Assembly (NCBI GenBank): GCA_017470815.1
Contig: JAFUXT010000019.1
Coordinates: 1-42,714, forward strand
DNA from: a bacterium
GTDB lineage: Bacteria; Cyanobacteriota; Vampirovibrionia; Gastranaerophilales; Gastranaerophilaceae
Length of the DNA: 42,714 bases
Direction of reading: 5' to 3'
Shown here: one piece after another, positions 1 through 8,742 of the stretch
Position numbering within the stretch: the first letter of the stretch is position 1
Layout: every line of letters starts with the position of its first letter
Translations under genes and position numbers: made by a program
The notes under the pieces: model-generated
What the model was told of the DNA's origin: nothing
The model's input: the letters and a program-made list of their open reading frames with translations, nothing else
Databases searched by the model: none

Positions 1-28
1 CTATATACAATGTTACAGTAAATATGTC

Positions 29-203
29 TGTCATTGCGAGGAGGAAATGGCTTTCCGACGAAGCAATCCAGTTATTTCATCATTATCGACAAATTAAACG
101 GCTGGATTGCCACGCCCTAATGGGCAGTTAACGGCTTCGCCGACACATACAGGCTCACAAGGCTCATTATTATTTCGCCTGTTCGCTTTGTATCGCAATG
201 ACA
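29..203. repeat. Dispersed palindromic repeat, copy 1
   Basis: The ends are inverted copies: TGTCATTGCG at 29-38 matches CGCAATGACA at 194-203. A second inverted pair lies inside (AGCAATCCAG at 62-71 against CTGGATTGC at 102-110). The interior also contains GGCTTCGCCGA-type short palindromes. The same vocabulary recurs at 473-661, which marks this as a family of dispersed intergenic repeats rather than a gene. No reading frame of coding character crosses it. Confidence 0.7.
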
Positions 204-286
204 AGCTACTGTAAAATAATATATAATTACCAAATTTTTTAACCCTGACCCGCATTTGCATGGCTCATACTTCGCCTGCAACTGCT

Positions 287-307
287 CCCTCTCCCAAGGG
301 GAGAGGG
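287..307. repeat. CCCTCTCCC hairpin repeat
   Basis: A 9-bp perfect stem (CCCTCTCCC at 287-295, GGGAGAGGG at 299-307) with a 3-base loop. A related but degenerate stem (ACCCTCT at 422-428, AGAGGGT at 438-444) lies downstream. A diverged copy sits between dprA and topA at about 30799-30825. This looks like a dispersed intergenic hairpin element. Confidence 0.6.
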
Positions 308-330
308 GTATGGTGAGGGGTCGTACAATG

Positions 331-355
331 TCATCCTGAACTTGATTCAGGATCT
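331..355. repeat. Short palindromic repeat (TCATCCTGAA type)
   Basis: ATCCTGAA (333-340) and TTCAGGAT (345-352) form a perfect 8-bp stem around a short loop. The same module, with a slightly changed stem, starts the palindromic element at 18341-18413, so this is a second dispersed repeat family in the same intergenic block. Confidence 0.6.
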
Positions 356-472
356 CACCCCTAACGGGATTGACCCCTCACCCGAAAATCTACTTTTCGC
401 TATTGCTCAAAGTGATTTTCTACCCTCTCCCGTTGGTAGAGGGTGTAAGTCAGGCAATAGCCTGACGATAAC

Positions 473-661
473 TTGTCATTACGAGCAAACGCAGTTTGCA
501 TAGTAATCACATCAAATCAACAATTGAACGATTTTGAACTAATGGGATTGCCACGCTCGTTTCACTCGCTCGCAATGACAAAAAATGAAACGGCTGGATT
601 GTCCTCTCGAAAAACAATACTTAATTGTTTTTCTCGGCAGAGTACTTCGTTCGCAATGACA
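473..661. repeat. Dispersed palindromic repeat, copies 2 and 3
   Basis: Starts with TTGTCATTACGAGC and contains two ends of the type CGCAATGACA (about 571-580 and 651-661), with GGGATTGCCACGC and GGCTGGATTG modules between. The composition matches the 29-203 element, so it looks like two partly overlapping copies. The open frame that runs through it (473-664, plus strand) is an accidental translation of the repeat. Confidence 0.6.
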
Positions 662-796
662 TGAAACTGTCTGTGAAATCAATGAGAAATATTTTGTTAA
701 GTTTTGTAAATATATATAAGAATATTTAGCAATTTTTCAAATTCATATGACTTTATATAAATATATAAAGCTCTCTCTTCTTATTTAAACGGATAG

Positions 797-827
797 GCCT
801 TGGTAATATACTCAAGGTCTTTTTTTT
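797..827 (+). terminator. Possible terminator hairpin
   Basis: A 6-bp stem (GCCTTG / CAAGGT with one G-T pair) around a roughly 10-base loop is followed on the plus strand by a T tract (819-827). The T tract overlaps the stop codon of the reverse-strand rsmA gene. No plus-strand gene leads into it inside the window, so it may end an unannotated RNA or be coincidental. The stretch 662-796 is otherwise plain AT-rich sequence in which I see nothing. Confidence 0.3.
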
Positions 828-1665
828 AGCCGTTTTTTATAAGAAGTTCGGATAATTTGCCAAATGTTGCAACAGAGAGTTTTTCTCCCCTTGTGTTTTC
901 ATCAATTCCAAGTTCTGATAATGATTTTATTACTGTGTCTTTCAAAAATCCGCCGTTTAAAAGGCAATTTTTAATATTTTTTCTTCGCTGTGCAAATCCC
1001 GCTCTGACTGTTTTTCTGAAATGAGAATAATCGGATAATTCCAATAACGGTTTTTCTCTTACGGTTAATTTTACAAGCGCAGAGGTTACTTTAGGCGCAG
1101 GATAAAAACATTTTCTTCCGACTGTTCTTAATAATTCCACCTCTGCCCAAAACTGTGAAAGTATGGTCAAAAGCCCGTACTGTTTGCCTTGTGAATTTTC
1201 ATTAGCGCCCATTCTTCTTGCAACTTCTTCCTGAACCATCAAAATTATATCTGTTATTTTTGCCCTGTTTTTGTTGTTCAAATCGTCAACTTCGCCCAAA
1301 AGATGTGCTATAATCGGACTTGTAATGTAATAAGGAATATTTGCAACAACTTTTATTTTGCCTTCACAAAGCGTTGATAAATCAGTTTTTAAAATATCTT
1401 GATGTATAATTTCAAGATTTTTGGCATCGAGTTTTTTTAGTTCTTTTATTGCATCTTCGTCAAGTTCAACAGCAACAACTTTTTTTGCGTGTTTAATCAG
1501 TTGTTCTGTTACAAAACCAACCCCGGGTCCGATTTCCAATACGGTATCTTCTGGGGAAATTTTTGCATAATCAATAATATCAGCGATAACTTCACCGTCA
1601 ATTAAAAAGTTTTGACCTAATCTTTTCTTTGTTCTGAAATATTTTGCCCGTTCAAAGTAATTCAT
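826..1665 (-). CDS. rsmA: 16S rRNA dimethyladenosine transferase RsmA
   Basis: This 279-residue protein is an S-adenosylmethionine-dependent methyltransferase of the KsgA/RsmA family, which dimethylates two adjacent adenines in the 3' hairpin of 16S rRNA during small-subunit maturation. Visible signatures are the N-terminal KKRLGQNFL, the SAM-binding motif VLEIGPGVGFVTEQL near residue 43, the catalytic NIPYYITSPI near residue 109, and the RRKNIKN segment typical of the C-terminal domain. Length is normal for the family. The ATG start is supported by an AAGGG ribosome site about 5 bases upstream. It is a single gene, divergent from gshA. Confidence 0.97.
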   Translation of the reverse strand: MNYFERAKYFRTKKRLGQNFLIDGEVIADIIDYAKISPEDTVLEIGPGVGFVTEQLIKHAKKVVAVELDEDAIKELKKLDAKNLEIIHQDILKTDLSTLCEGKIKVVANIPYYITSPIIAHLLGEVDDLNNKNRAKITDIILMVQEEVARRMGANENSQGKQYGLLTILSQFWAEVELLRTVGRKCFYPAPKVTSALVKLTVREKPLLELSDYSHFRKTVRAGFAQRRKNIKNCLLNGGFLKDTVIKSLSELGIDENTRGEKLSVATFGKLSELLIKNG

Positions 1666-1713
1666 ATTACCCTTGATAATACCACAAAAGGATAGATGTT
1701 TATATTTATTTAT

Positions 1714-1743
1714 TTGTTATTTTAATTATTGTTATGATAATAT
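1714..1743 (+). promoter_or_regulatory. Candidate promoter of gshA
   Basis: TTGTTA at 1714-1719 and TAATAT at 1738-1743 are separated by 18 bases, with the gshA start at 1762 and an AAGGGAT ribosome site between. The match to sigma70 boxes is moderate in a very AT-rich setting. Confidence 0.35.
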
Positions 1744-1761
1744 AAATTTAAAGGGATATTT

Positions 1762-3084
1762 ATGCTGAACTTACGGTCAAATACATTAAACAGGAGTGAA
1801 ATACTTAATCTTTATACCAAAGGTTACACAAATCCGCAGGATTACAAAATCGGGCTTGAATACGAAAGACTTCCGATAAATTCGGAGACCCTAAAAGCCG
1901 TTGATTATTGGGGGGAACACGGGATAGCAATTTGCCTTGAACAATTTGCAAGAAAAAACGGCTGGGATTATATTGTTGATGAAAATAATATTATCGGACT
2001 TGCCAAAGGGCACGATACAATAACGCTTGAGCCGGGAAGTCAGGTAGAAATAAGTACAAAACCGGAGCGAACAATATTTGAGTTAAAGAAAAAAATTGAC
2101 AATATTAATTTAAGCCTTGAAGAAATTTTATCAGAACATGGAACAATTCTTTTAAGTTACGGTGTTTCGCCGCTATCCACATGCAAAAATATTCATTTAA
2201 TTCCCAAAAGACGTTATAAGATTATGGCAAATTATCTTTGGGGAATATTATCTGATGTTATGATGAGAGAAACCGCAGGGATTCAGTGCTGTATTGATTT
2301 TAAATCTGAAGAAGATGCAATGCGCAAATTCAAACTTGCCAATAAACTCACACCGTTTATGACTGCAATGTTTTCAAATTCGCCGATAAGGGGCGGAGTC
2401 GATACGGGGTATAAATCTTTCAGGGCTTTAAGTTGGCTCAATACCGATAACGACAGATGCGGTTTTGCAGGAAAAATCAGTGAAGAATTTTCGTTTGATG
2501 ATTATATAGATTGTGTTTTAAAAACTCCTATGATATTTATTCAGCGAAACGGACAACCGATTACAATAAACGGAGATATTACATTTGAAGAATATTTAAA
2601 AGAGGGTTACGGTGGGATTATGCCAAGTCTTAGCGATTATGAATTGCGGGCAAATTTATGTTTCCCTGAAGTAAGACTTCGTAATTTTATTGAAATCAGA
2701 AATCATGATTGTGTCGGAGGGGATTTAAAATATTCAATTTTGGCATTTTATAAAGGAATTTTTTATGATAATAATGCGATGTGCGAAACGGAAGAATTAT
2801 TAAAACACCTGCAATATAGGGATTATTCACAGTTGCGTTATGACGTCCCAAGATATGGACTAAAAACAGAAATAAAAAATAAAACGGTTCTTGATTATGC
2901 AAAGGGAGTAATCGAAATCGCTGAAAAATCGTTAAAAAATATGCAGACAGGAGAAAGTCTTTTTATAATGCCTGTTAAGGATTATGTAACAAAAGGAATT
3001 TCTCCGGCTGATGAAATTATAAAAAAATGGAACGGTTCCTGGAACAAAAATATAAAAAAAATGATTAATTATTTGACACAATAA
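1762..3084 (+). CDS. gshA: Glutamate-cysteine ligase, plant/alphaproteobacterial type
   Basis: The 440-residue product looks like the GCS2-fold glutamate-cysteine ligase of plants and alphaproteobacteria, which joins glutamate and cysteine using ATP as the first step of glutathione synthesis. Family hallmarks seen are IGLEYER near residue 31, NIIGL followed by ITLEPGSQVEIS near 86, MRETAGIQCCIDF near 168, the NSPIRGGVDTG stretch near 206, and FPEVRLRNFIEIRNHD near 308. In the family the equivalent of GIQCCIDF is usually TVQVNLDF, so this copy is somewhat diverged. A clear AAGGGAT ribosome site precedes the ATG. No glutathione synthetase gene is nearby. The related gamma-glutamylcysteine ligases of other pathways are a less likely alternative. 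Confidence 0.88.
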   Translation: MLNLRSNTLNRSEILNLYTKGYTNPQDYKIGLEYERLPINSETLKAVDYWGEHGIAICLEQFARKNGWDYIVDENNIIGLAKGHDTITLEPGSQVEISTKPERTIFELKKKIDNINLSLEEILSEHGTILLSYGVSPLSTCKNIHLIPKRRYKIMANYLWGILSDVMMRETAGIQCCIDFKSEEDAMRKFKLANKLTPFMTAMFSNSPIRGGVDTGYKSFRALSWLNTDNDRCGFAGKISEEFSFDDYIDCVLKTPMIFIQRNGQPITINGDITFEEYLKEGYGGIMPSLSDYELRANLCFPEVRLRNFIEIRNHDCVGGDLKYSILAFYKGIFYDNNAMCETEELLKHLQYRDYSQLRYDVPRYGLKTEIKNKTVLDYAKGVIEIAEKSLKNMQTGESLFIMPVKDYVTKGISPADEIIKKWNGSWNKNIKKMINYLTQ

Positions 3085-3138
3085 GGAAAATACTTGTAAT
3101 ATATCGTTATCAATGTAGAAAAAACAGAGGCGGGAAGT

Positions 3139-3573
3139 ATGAAGAAAATATTTATATTGGCAGGGTTATTATTAATCGGTACGGGTGCATTTGCAGAAAA
3201 ACAATACACATATACACCTTCTTATATTTCCCACTTGAAAGCGTGCAGTGTGTATAGCGAAGATTATTCAACCGAAATTCCGACCGGAGATGAAAATTCT
3301 CCGATATTAAAAGTCAAATCTACCGAAGAAATTTTGGGGTATCTTAACGCAAAATGCTATACAAAAAGCACTGTTTACAGTTATGATTTGGATAAAGTCA
3401 TAATGACTATAAAATGCGGGCTTAATAAAAATCAACGTGCTTATGTTGCAAGAAAAATGAATGAAGTGAATATGCAAAATTCAAAAGAAGCCAAAAAGGC
3501 ATTGCAGGATGAGTTGACAAAAATTATTGAAGATAAAAATGTCTGCAGAGTTAAAAATTATTTGGAAGAATAA
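3139..3573 (+). CDS. Small secreted protein of unknown function
   Basis: A 144-residue protein with a typical Sec signal peptide: MKK, a hydrophobic core (IFILAGLLLIGTG), and a likely cleavage after AFA near residue 19. The mature part has four cysteines (about positions 36, 73, 92 and 136), suggesting two disulfides outside the cytoplasm. I do not recognise the family. It starts 55 bases after gshA on the same strand and may be cotranscribed. It ends three bases before the convergent histidine kinase gene. Confidence 0.75.
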   Translation: MKKIFILAGLLLIGTGAFAEKQYTYTPSYISHLKACSVYSEDYSTEIPTGDENSPILKVKSTEEILGYLNAKCYTKSTVYSYDLDKVIMTIKCGLNKNQRAYVARKMNEVNMQNSKEAKKALQDELTKIIEDKNVCRVKNYLEE

Positions 3574-3576
3574 GTT

Positions 3577-4860
3577 TTATATTGGCAGTTTAACACAAAA
3601 TTCAGTGCGAACATTTTCTTCGCTTTCGACCGTAATTTCTCCGCCATGGGCTTCCGTTATTTGTTGCGACAGGTATAAACCTAAGCCTGTACCGACTTTA
3701 CGCAGTTTTTTTGCGGCTGAGTAGTATTTATTAAATATCATTTTTATTTCGTCTTTTGGAATACCCTGTCCGTAGTCAATAACCGAAATAGTTGCAAAGC
3801 CTTTTTCTTCTCCAATTTTTACGTCAATATCTTTGTGTGTGTTGCTATGGTTTATGGCATTTGAAACAAGATTTTTTATAACTCTTTGCAGTTGCATTTT
3901 ATCCCCATTAATTGAAACTTTTTTATCCGCCGGAATAAAATTGAGTTTTATACTCAAATCTTTAGTTAAAGGTATCATATCTTCGACAACTTCCTGAGTG
4001 AAAGAATTAAGGTCTATATATTCTTTGTATAGTTCTATTCCGCCTTTGTCATCAATTTTATAAGTCTCTAAAAGAACTTGTACAAGTTCAAGGAGTTCAT
4101 TATTTGAGGATTTCATATTTTTCAGTGCAAATTCCTGTTTGTCAGATATTTCTCCGAATTTTTTATTTAAAAACAGGTCAATCATATTTGCGGCGGCAAT
4201 AATCGGAACTTTTAAATCGTGAGTTAAAGTTGCTGCAAAATCGGTTTTTAGTGTTTCAATTTCTTTTTCTACCGTAACATCTTTGATAATTATTACATAT
4301 CTTTTCTTCTCAATATGAACAAGAGGTTGCGAACTTATTGTATAATTGTTTGTGGGGGTGTGTTTTATAAAGACTTCGTCATTATCAAGTTCGTTTGCCT
4401 TTGCGTTATCATCTGATAATTGTATATAGTCAAAAATATTTTTACCGACTATATCATGACCTTTTCTCACACCGAACCATTTTAAAATTTTTGGAGTCGC
4501 TCTTAATATTTCAAACTTGTCATTTATAATTAAAATCCCGTCAGACAAAGAATTTATGACTGATTCTAACAGTCTGTTTTGGTTCATAAGTTCTGATTGG
4601 TATTCCGCAATCATTCGTTCTCTGTCGTTAAGTGTTTCAACCATTCTGTTAATACTGTGGGTAACATTTTGGTAGGTCGGATGATCTGTGTTAATTTTTT
4701 TACTTAAATCCCCGTAGCGGATAGAATCAACTGTTGTCGTAACTTTGCCTAAATAATCATTAATTTTTGACCAACGCTTATTTGTCTTACGGGTAATAAA
4801 AAATAATGACACAAACACCAAAATTACGGCGATATTAATTATGTTAAGATAAGATTCCAT
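3577..4860 (-). CDS. PAS-domain sensor histidine kinase
   Basis: A membrane-anchored sensor kinase of about 427 residues. From the N terminus it has one transmembrane helix (VILVFVSLFFI), a HAMP-like linker with coiled coil, a PAS domain beginning near LLESVINSLSDGILIIND, a HisKA dimerisation helix with the phospho-acceptor in THDLKVP, and an HATPase domain with N box NLVSNAINHS, G1 DYGQGIP and G2 GTGLGLYLS. I prefer the internal ATG at 4860, which has GAGAG just upstream, over the in-frame TTG at 4872, which has no ribosome site. No response regulator lies next to it, so it is an orphan in this window and its signal is unknown. It is divergent from the kdsC-like gene. Confidence 0.9.
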   Translation of the reverse strand: MESYLNIINIAVILVFVSLFFITRKTNKRWSKINDYLGKVTTTVDSIRYGDLSKKINTDHPTYQNVTHSINRMVETLNDRERMIAEYQSELMNQNRLLESVINSLSDGILIINDKFEILRATPKILKWFGVRKGHDIVGKNIFDYIQLSDDNAKANELDNDEVFIKHTPTNNYTISSQPLVHIEKKRYVIIIKDVTVEKEIETLKTDFAATLTHDLKVPIIAAANMIDLFLNKKFGEISDKQEFALKNMKSSNNELLELVQVLLETYKIDDKGGIELYKEYIDLNSFTQEVVEDMIPLTKDLSIKLNFIPADKKVSINGDKMQLQRVIKNLVSNAINHSNTHKDIDVKIGEEKGFATISVIDYGQGIPKDEIKMIFNKYYSAAKKLRKVGTGLGLYLSQQITEAHGGEITVESEENVRTEFCVKLPI

Positions 4861-4928
4861 TTGCTCTCTCAAATTTGTTTTAACATGATATAATTAAATT
4901 ATAATCAAGAGAGCGGACTTTGTAAACA

Positions 4929-5420
4929 ATGGGGAATATGAGTAAATTAAAATTGCCGGATACTATAAAAATGGTTATAACCGACTTTGACGGTGTGGTT
5001 ACTGATAATTGTGTTTATATAAGTGATGACGGAATAATGTCAAGAAAAATCAATTTCAAAGATGTTGTAGGATTTTATCTGCTTAAAAAAAACGGTATTG
5101 ATGTTGCAATAATTTCGGGGGAAAAAAATTCTGCAATAGAAACTATTGCAAAAAATCTTGATATAAAAGAAGTTCATCAGCGTATAAGGGATAAATTACC
5201 CGTTATGAAAGAAATTATTTTGAAAAATAATTTATCCCAGGAACAATATTTGTATATTGGTGATGATATAAATGATTTGGAATGTCTGAATTATGCAAAA
5301 TACAAAATAACCGTTCCCAATTCATCCGAAAAAATTAAAGCGGTCGGGGAAATACAAATTACTGAAAATTTTGGCGGAAATGGTGCATTCAGGGAGGTTG
5401 CAGATTGTTTAACAAATTAA
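4929..5420 (+). CDS. kdsC: KdsC-like HAD phosphatase
   Basis: A 163-residue HAD hydrolase without a cap domain, of the type that removes phosphate from KDO-8-phosphate in lipopolysaccharide core synthesis. Motif I is DFDGVVTDN near residue 19, motif II is IISGEKN, and motif IV is YIGDDINDLEC. Length and the short FDGV.TD signature fit KdsC/YrbI, though the same family includes sugar phosphatases acting on other nonulosonates. The gene overlaps the following TPR gene by 16 bases and begins the kdsC/TPR/lysC operon. The ATG at 4929 is kept; a second ATG at 4938 has a poorly spaced GGGG before it. Confidence 0.8.
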   Translation: MGNMSKLKLPDTIKMVITDFDGVVTDNCVYISDDGIMSRKINFKDVVGFYLLKKNGIDVAIISGEKNSAIETIAKNLDIKEVHQRIRDKLPVMKEIILKNNLSQEQYLYIGDDINDLECLNYAKYKITVPNSSEKIKAVGEIQITENFGGNGAFREVADCLTN

Positions 5421-6889
5421 AAAAAATTTATGATGATATAAAAAATTTGAACAAATCGGTTAACAACTATCAAAATGATACTATCATCCAGTCTTTGCCG
5501 ACTGTTGCTTATGTAAATAAAGCAAAAAAATTAATTGAAGCAAAAGATTACAAAGGTGCAGCCGAAGTATTGAATTCCGCTATTGATATTTCGGATAAAG
5601 ATCCGCTAGTATATAAATATCTCGGAAAAATTGCAGAAATTAACCGCAATTTTAAAGATGCATCAGTTTATTATGAAAAATCCGCAAGTCTTAATTCAAA
5701 TGATAAAGAGATATGGTTGCGGTTAGGTATGAGTTATTTGTATTCGGATATTTTAGATAAGGCAATACATTGTTTCGAACTTGCTGACAGGCTTTCGCCG
5801 TTAAATACAGATGTTTTTACAGGCTGGGGCATGGTTTATATGAAGCAGAAAAAATATGCTCTTGCAAAGGACAAATTCAATCGTGCCGCCCAGATTAGCA
5901 AATATAATTTTACGGCAATCTTACTTTCTGCTGTAATGGAAATGCGTCTTGAAGAATACGCTATTGCCGAAGAAAAATTAAAATTTCTGGTAAAAGTTGC
6001 TCCAAATGAGGGCAGTTTGTATGAATTTGCTCATCTGAAACTTTTACAAAACAGGTTTGATGAAGCTGAAAAATATGCAAACAAAGTTTTGGTTTTAAAT
6101 AAATTTATGCTTCCTGCGTATTTTATTTTGGGAGAGGTTTATTCTATTCAAAAAGATTATGACAAATTTGATGAGAATTTTCAAACGGCACAGGATTGCG
6201 GTTTGAAAAGTGCAAATCTGTATGTAGAATGGGCAAAAGGGCTTGTGAGATTGTTTTGTTTTGAACAGGCGGAAGAAAAATTCAGACAGGCTATTGATCT
6301 TGATGCAGAAAGTAATGATGCAAAAATCGGACTTGCTTTGTTAAATTCTTATCAAAATAATTTTAATATGTTAGATGAACTGAAAGAAAAAAATCAAAGT
6401 AATGTTTATATACAGGAAGCAATCGGGCTTGAACTTCTTTGTGCGGAGGATTTTGAAGGTGCAATAGAAATGTTTAAAAAAGCACTTACAACTGACAGAT
6501 ATCAGACTTATAATTATTTCAATCTTGCAAGAGCATACGCAATGCTCGATAGTCAGTATAAAGTAAGGGAATATTTGGATAAATTTACCCAATTAAATCC
6601 GGATTATACGCAGGGGCATATTAATTATGCTCAATGGTTAATAAATGTATCGGATTTTGAAGAAGCCAAAAGAAAACTAAAAAAAGCCCTGAAACTTGAA
6701 CCTGACAATCTGGATGCTCTAAATATGCTTTTTTTGACACAGTTCACTCTTGTCAAGAAAAACATTTGTGAATATAATATAAGGGAGGCAATTTCGGTTG
6801 CGGATAAAGCGCTTGAGTTAGGGAGATTTGATTACGCACCCCAAAAACAAGAACTTGAACGAATGTTAGCAAATTTTCAAGGAAATTAG
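5405..6889 (+). CDS. TPR-repeat protein
   Basis: A 494-residue protein made almost entirely of tetratricopeptide repeats, with clear units such as AKDYKGAAEVLNSAI, YALAKDKFNRAAQI and FEEAKRKLKKALKLEPDN. No signal peptide is seen, so it should be a cytoplasmic scaffold. The start is TTG at 5405, supported by a strong GGGAGG at 5392-5397 with 7 bases of spacing. It lies inside the 3' end of the kdsC-like gene, and lysC follows after 2 bases, so the three genes are probably translated from one message. The partner is unknown. Confidence 0.85.
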   Translation: MFNKLKKIYDDIKNLNKSVNNYQNDTIIQSLPTVAYVNKAKKLIEAKDYKGAAEVLNSAIDISDKDPLVYKYLGKIAEINRNFKDASVYYEKSASLNSNDKEIWLRLGMSYLYSDILDKAIHCFELADRLSPLNTDVFTGWGMVYMKQKKYALAKDKFNRAAQISKYNFTAILLSAVMEMRLEEYAIAEEKLKFLVKVAPNEGSLYEFAHLKLLQNRFDEAEKYANKVLVLNKFMLPAYFILGEVYSIQKDYDKFDENFQTAQDCGLKSANLYVEWAKGLVRLFCFEQAEEKFRQAIDLDAESNDAKIGLALLNSYQNNFNMLDELKEKNQSNVYIQEAIGLELLCAEDFEGAIEMFKKALTTDRYQTYNYFNLARAYAMLDSQYKVREYLDKFTQLNPDYTQGHINYAQWLINVSDFEEAKRKLKKALKLEPDNLDALNMLFLTQFTLVKKNICEYNIREAISVADKALELGRFDYAPQKQELERMLANFQGN

Positions 6890-6891
6890 AG

Positions 6892-8151
6892 TTGAAAAAT
6901 ATCGTAGTACAAAAATTTGGCGGAACATCTGTTGCTGATATTGAAAAAATGAGGCATGTTGCTGATGTAATCATACAAGAAAAAGAAAACGGCAACGATG
7001 TTGTGGTTGTTGTTTCCGCAATGGGGCATACAACAGATCATCTTGTAAAACTCGCTCATGAAATAAATCCTCATCCGTCAGAGCGTGAACTTGATATGCT
7101 TCTTTCAACAGGCGAGTGTGTTTCAATGTCGCTTTTGACTATGGCGCTTCAAACAAAAGGCTATAAAGCAATAAGTTATAATGCGCAACAAATTGGAATT
7201 ATAACCGAAAATGTTCATACAAAAGCAAGAATTATTGATATTAAAACAGATAAATTAAGAAAAAGTCTTGATGATGGGAATATAATTGTTATAGCAGGAT
7301 TTCAGGGAGTTACAACCGAAGGTGAAATAACAACGCTTGGCAGAGGGGGGTCAGATACTTCTGCTGTTGCCATTGCATCTGCTTTAGGTGCGGAAAGATG
7401 TGATATATATACGGATGTTGAAGGCGTTTATACGACAGACCCGAGAGTTGTGCCTAACGCATCAAGACTTGAAGAAATATCTTACGAAGAAATGCTTGAA
7501 CTTGCTCATGCGGGTGCAAATGTTTTGCATCCTCGCAGTGTTGAAACGGCAAAACAATATAAAATGCCTCTGAGGGTGCGTTCAACATTCAAATATAACA
7601 ATAAAGGAACTTTAATATTAGGAGTTGAAGATATGGAAATTAATAAACCGGTAGCAGGGGTTGCTGCAGATTTATCACAGGTCAGAGTTGTTGTTTGTGA
7701 TATACCTGATACCCCCGGTGAAGCCGCAATATTATTCGGCAGTCTTGCAAAAGAAAATATATCAGTCGATATGATTATTCAGTCTTATGCAAGAAAAGTT
7801 AAAAACGATATCGCATTTACGATAAGCAAAGAGGATTTGGGAAAAACTCAGGAAATATTACAAAGAGTAAAAGAGCAACTCGGTGCCGGAGATGTAAGTT
7901 TTGATGATAATATTGCAAAAATATCCATAATTGGTGCAGGCATGATTGACCGTCCCGGTATTGCATCAACAATGTTTAAAACTCTTGCAGACAGCGGAAT
8001 TAATATTCGTATGATTTCGACTTCGGAAATAAAAATCAGTTGTTTAATTAATAAAGAAGATGCTCAAAAAGCGGTAAAAGCATTGCATGAAGTATTTAAT
8101 TTAGGTTGTGATGAAATTGCCGAAGTTAAAGGCACTTTACCTGATGTATAA
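6892..8151 (+). CDS. lysC: Aspartate kinase
   Basis: A monofunctional aspartokinase of 419 residues, catalysing ATP-dependent phosphorylation of aspartate at the head of the lysine, threonine and methionine pathways. Signatures are KFGGTSV at residues 8-14, LSTGECVSM, the GFQGVTTEGEITTLGRGGSDTSAVA substrate/ATP region (in two conserved blocks), and YTTDPRVVP. The C-terminal roughly 150 residues carry two ACT domains for allosteric control (for example DTPGEAAILFGSLA and DRPGIASTMFKTLA). The start is TTG at 6892 with an AAGGA ribosome site inside the end of the previous gene. A strong terminator follows. Confidence 0.96.
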   Translation: MKNIVVQKFGGTSVADIEKMRHVADVIIQEKENGNDVVVVVSAMGHTTDHLVKLAHEINPHPSERELDMLLSTGECVSMSLLTMALQTKGYKAISYNAQQIGIITENVHTKARIIDIKTDKLRKSLDDGNIIVIAGFQGVTTEGEITTLGRGGSDTSAVAIASALGAERCDIYTDVEGVYTTDPRVVPNASRLEEISYEEMLELAHAGANVLHPRSVETAKQYKMPLRVRSTFKYNNKGTLILGVEDMEINKPVAGVAADLSQVRVVVCDIPDTPGEAAILFGSLAKENISVDMIIQSYARKVKNDIAFTISKEDLGKTQEILQRVKEQLGAGDVSFDDNIAKISIIGAGMIDRPGIASTMFKTLADSGINIRMISTSEIKISCLINKEDAQKAVKALHEVFNLGCDEIAEVKGTLPDV

Positions 8152-8174
8152 ACAAATTTGATAAAATAAATTTG

Positions 8175-8219
8175 AAAAAAAATAATGCTGAATCAAAAAA
8201 TTTTGGCATTATTTTTTTT
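8175..8219 (+). terminator. Rho-independent terminator of the lysC operon
   Basis: AATAATGC at 8181-8188 pairs with GCATTATT at 8206-8213, the stem is extended by an A run on the left and a T run on the right, and the T tract continues to 8219. It lies 24 bases after the lysC stop codon. Confidence 0.85.
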
Positions 8220-8254
8220 GTCTTGATTTTTTTTTATAAATCATTAAGAACTTC

Positions 8255-8301
8255 ATGCACAAAAATCATATTCTCTACTCCGTATGGTTGATTTTTTGTG
8301 T
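8255..8301. repeat. Inverted repeat upstream of fliE
   Basis: CACAAAAATCA near 8257 is the inverse of TGATTTTTTGTG near 8289-8300 apart from one extra T. It sits between the lysC terminator and the fliE promoter. It could be a regulatory hairpin or binding site, or a remnant terminator. Confidence 0.35.
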
Positions 8302-8306
8302 ATAAC

Positions 8307-8336
8307 TTGAACAAAATTAATAAAATAAAGTATTAT
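8307..8336 (+). promoter_or_regulatory. Candidate promoter of the fliE operon
   Basis: TTGAAC at 8307-8312 and TATTAT at 8331-8336 are separated by 18 bases, with the fliE ATG 22 bases further on. Both boxes are one mismatch from, or close to, the sigma70 consensus. It lies immediately after the inverted repeat at 8255-8301. Confidence 0.6.
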
Positions 8337-8357
8337 AGAAAAGAGAGGTAGCAGATT

Positions 8358-8693
8358 ATGACAAGTTACTTTCCAAATTATGACTTGGCGGGAAGAATAC
8401 AGCATACAAAATTCGCATCCGGATTTAATATGCCAAGTATTCGTTTTGACAGAGTTGAAAAACCGGAAACGCAGGATTTTAAACAAGTTTTTTCAGGATT
8501 AGTTGAGAATTTTAACAAAGATTTGAATGCTCCTGATGATTTGTTGAAAGATGTTATGCAGGGCAATAAAAATGTCGATATTCACGATGTTATGGTTGCT
8601 ATGTCAAAAACGGAAATCAGCGTGAATGTTGCGACTCAGGCGGTAGGCAAAGTTATAAATGCCTATGACAGAGTTATGCAAATCAATGTTTAA
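8358..8693 (+). CDS. fliE: Flagellar hook-basal body protein FliE
   Basis: A 111-residue protein whose C-terminal half matches FliE, the small adaptor between the MS ring and the rod. The diagnostic part is DIHDVMVAMSKTEISVNVATQ followed by KVINAYDRVMQI at the very end, the segment that is helical and packs in the export channel. The N-terminal 45 residues look lineage-specific. An AGAGG ribosome site precedes the ATG. It is first in the fliE-fliF-(fliG position)-fliH-flhA operon. Equivalent inner-rod adaptors of injectisomes are shorter and less similar, so FliE is the better name. Confidence 0.85.
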   Translation: MTSYFPNYDLAGRIQHTKFASGFNMPSIRFDRVEKPETQDFKQVFSGLVENFNKDLNAPDDLLKDVMQGNKNVDIHDVMVAMSKTEISVNVATQAVGKVINAYDRVMQINV

Positions 8694-8742
8694 TTTGTTA
8701 CTTTAATGGTATGAATTAAAAAATCAGACAGCGGGAAACAAC

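Noticed and set aside
473..664. 63-codon open frame in the 5' intergenic block
   Set aside because: It is read straight through two palindromic repeats, and its codons mirror the repeat modules; no ribosome site and no protein-like composition.
8152..8357. Possible lysine riboswitch or attenuator linked to lysC
   Set aside because: lysC starts 2 bases after the TPR gene and has no leader; the hairpins after it are a terminator and an inverted repeat before fliE.
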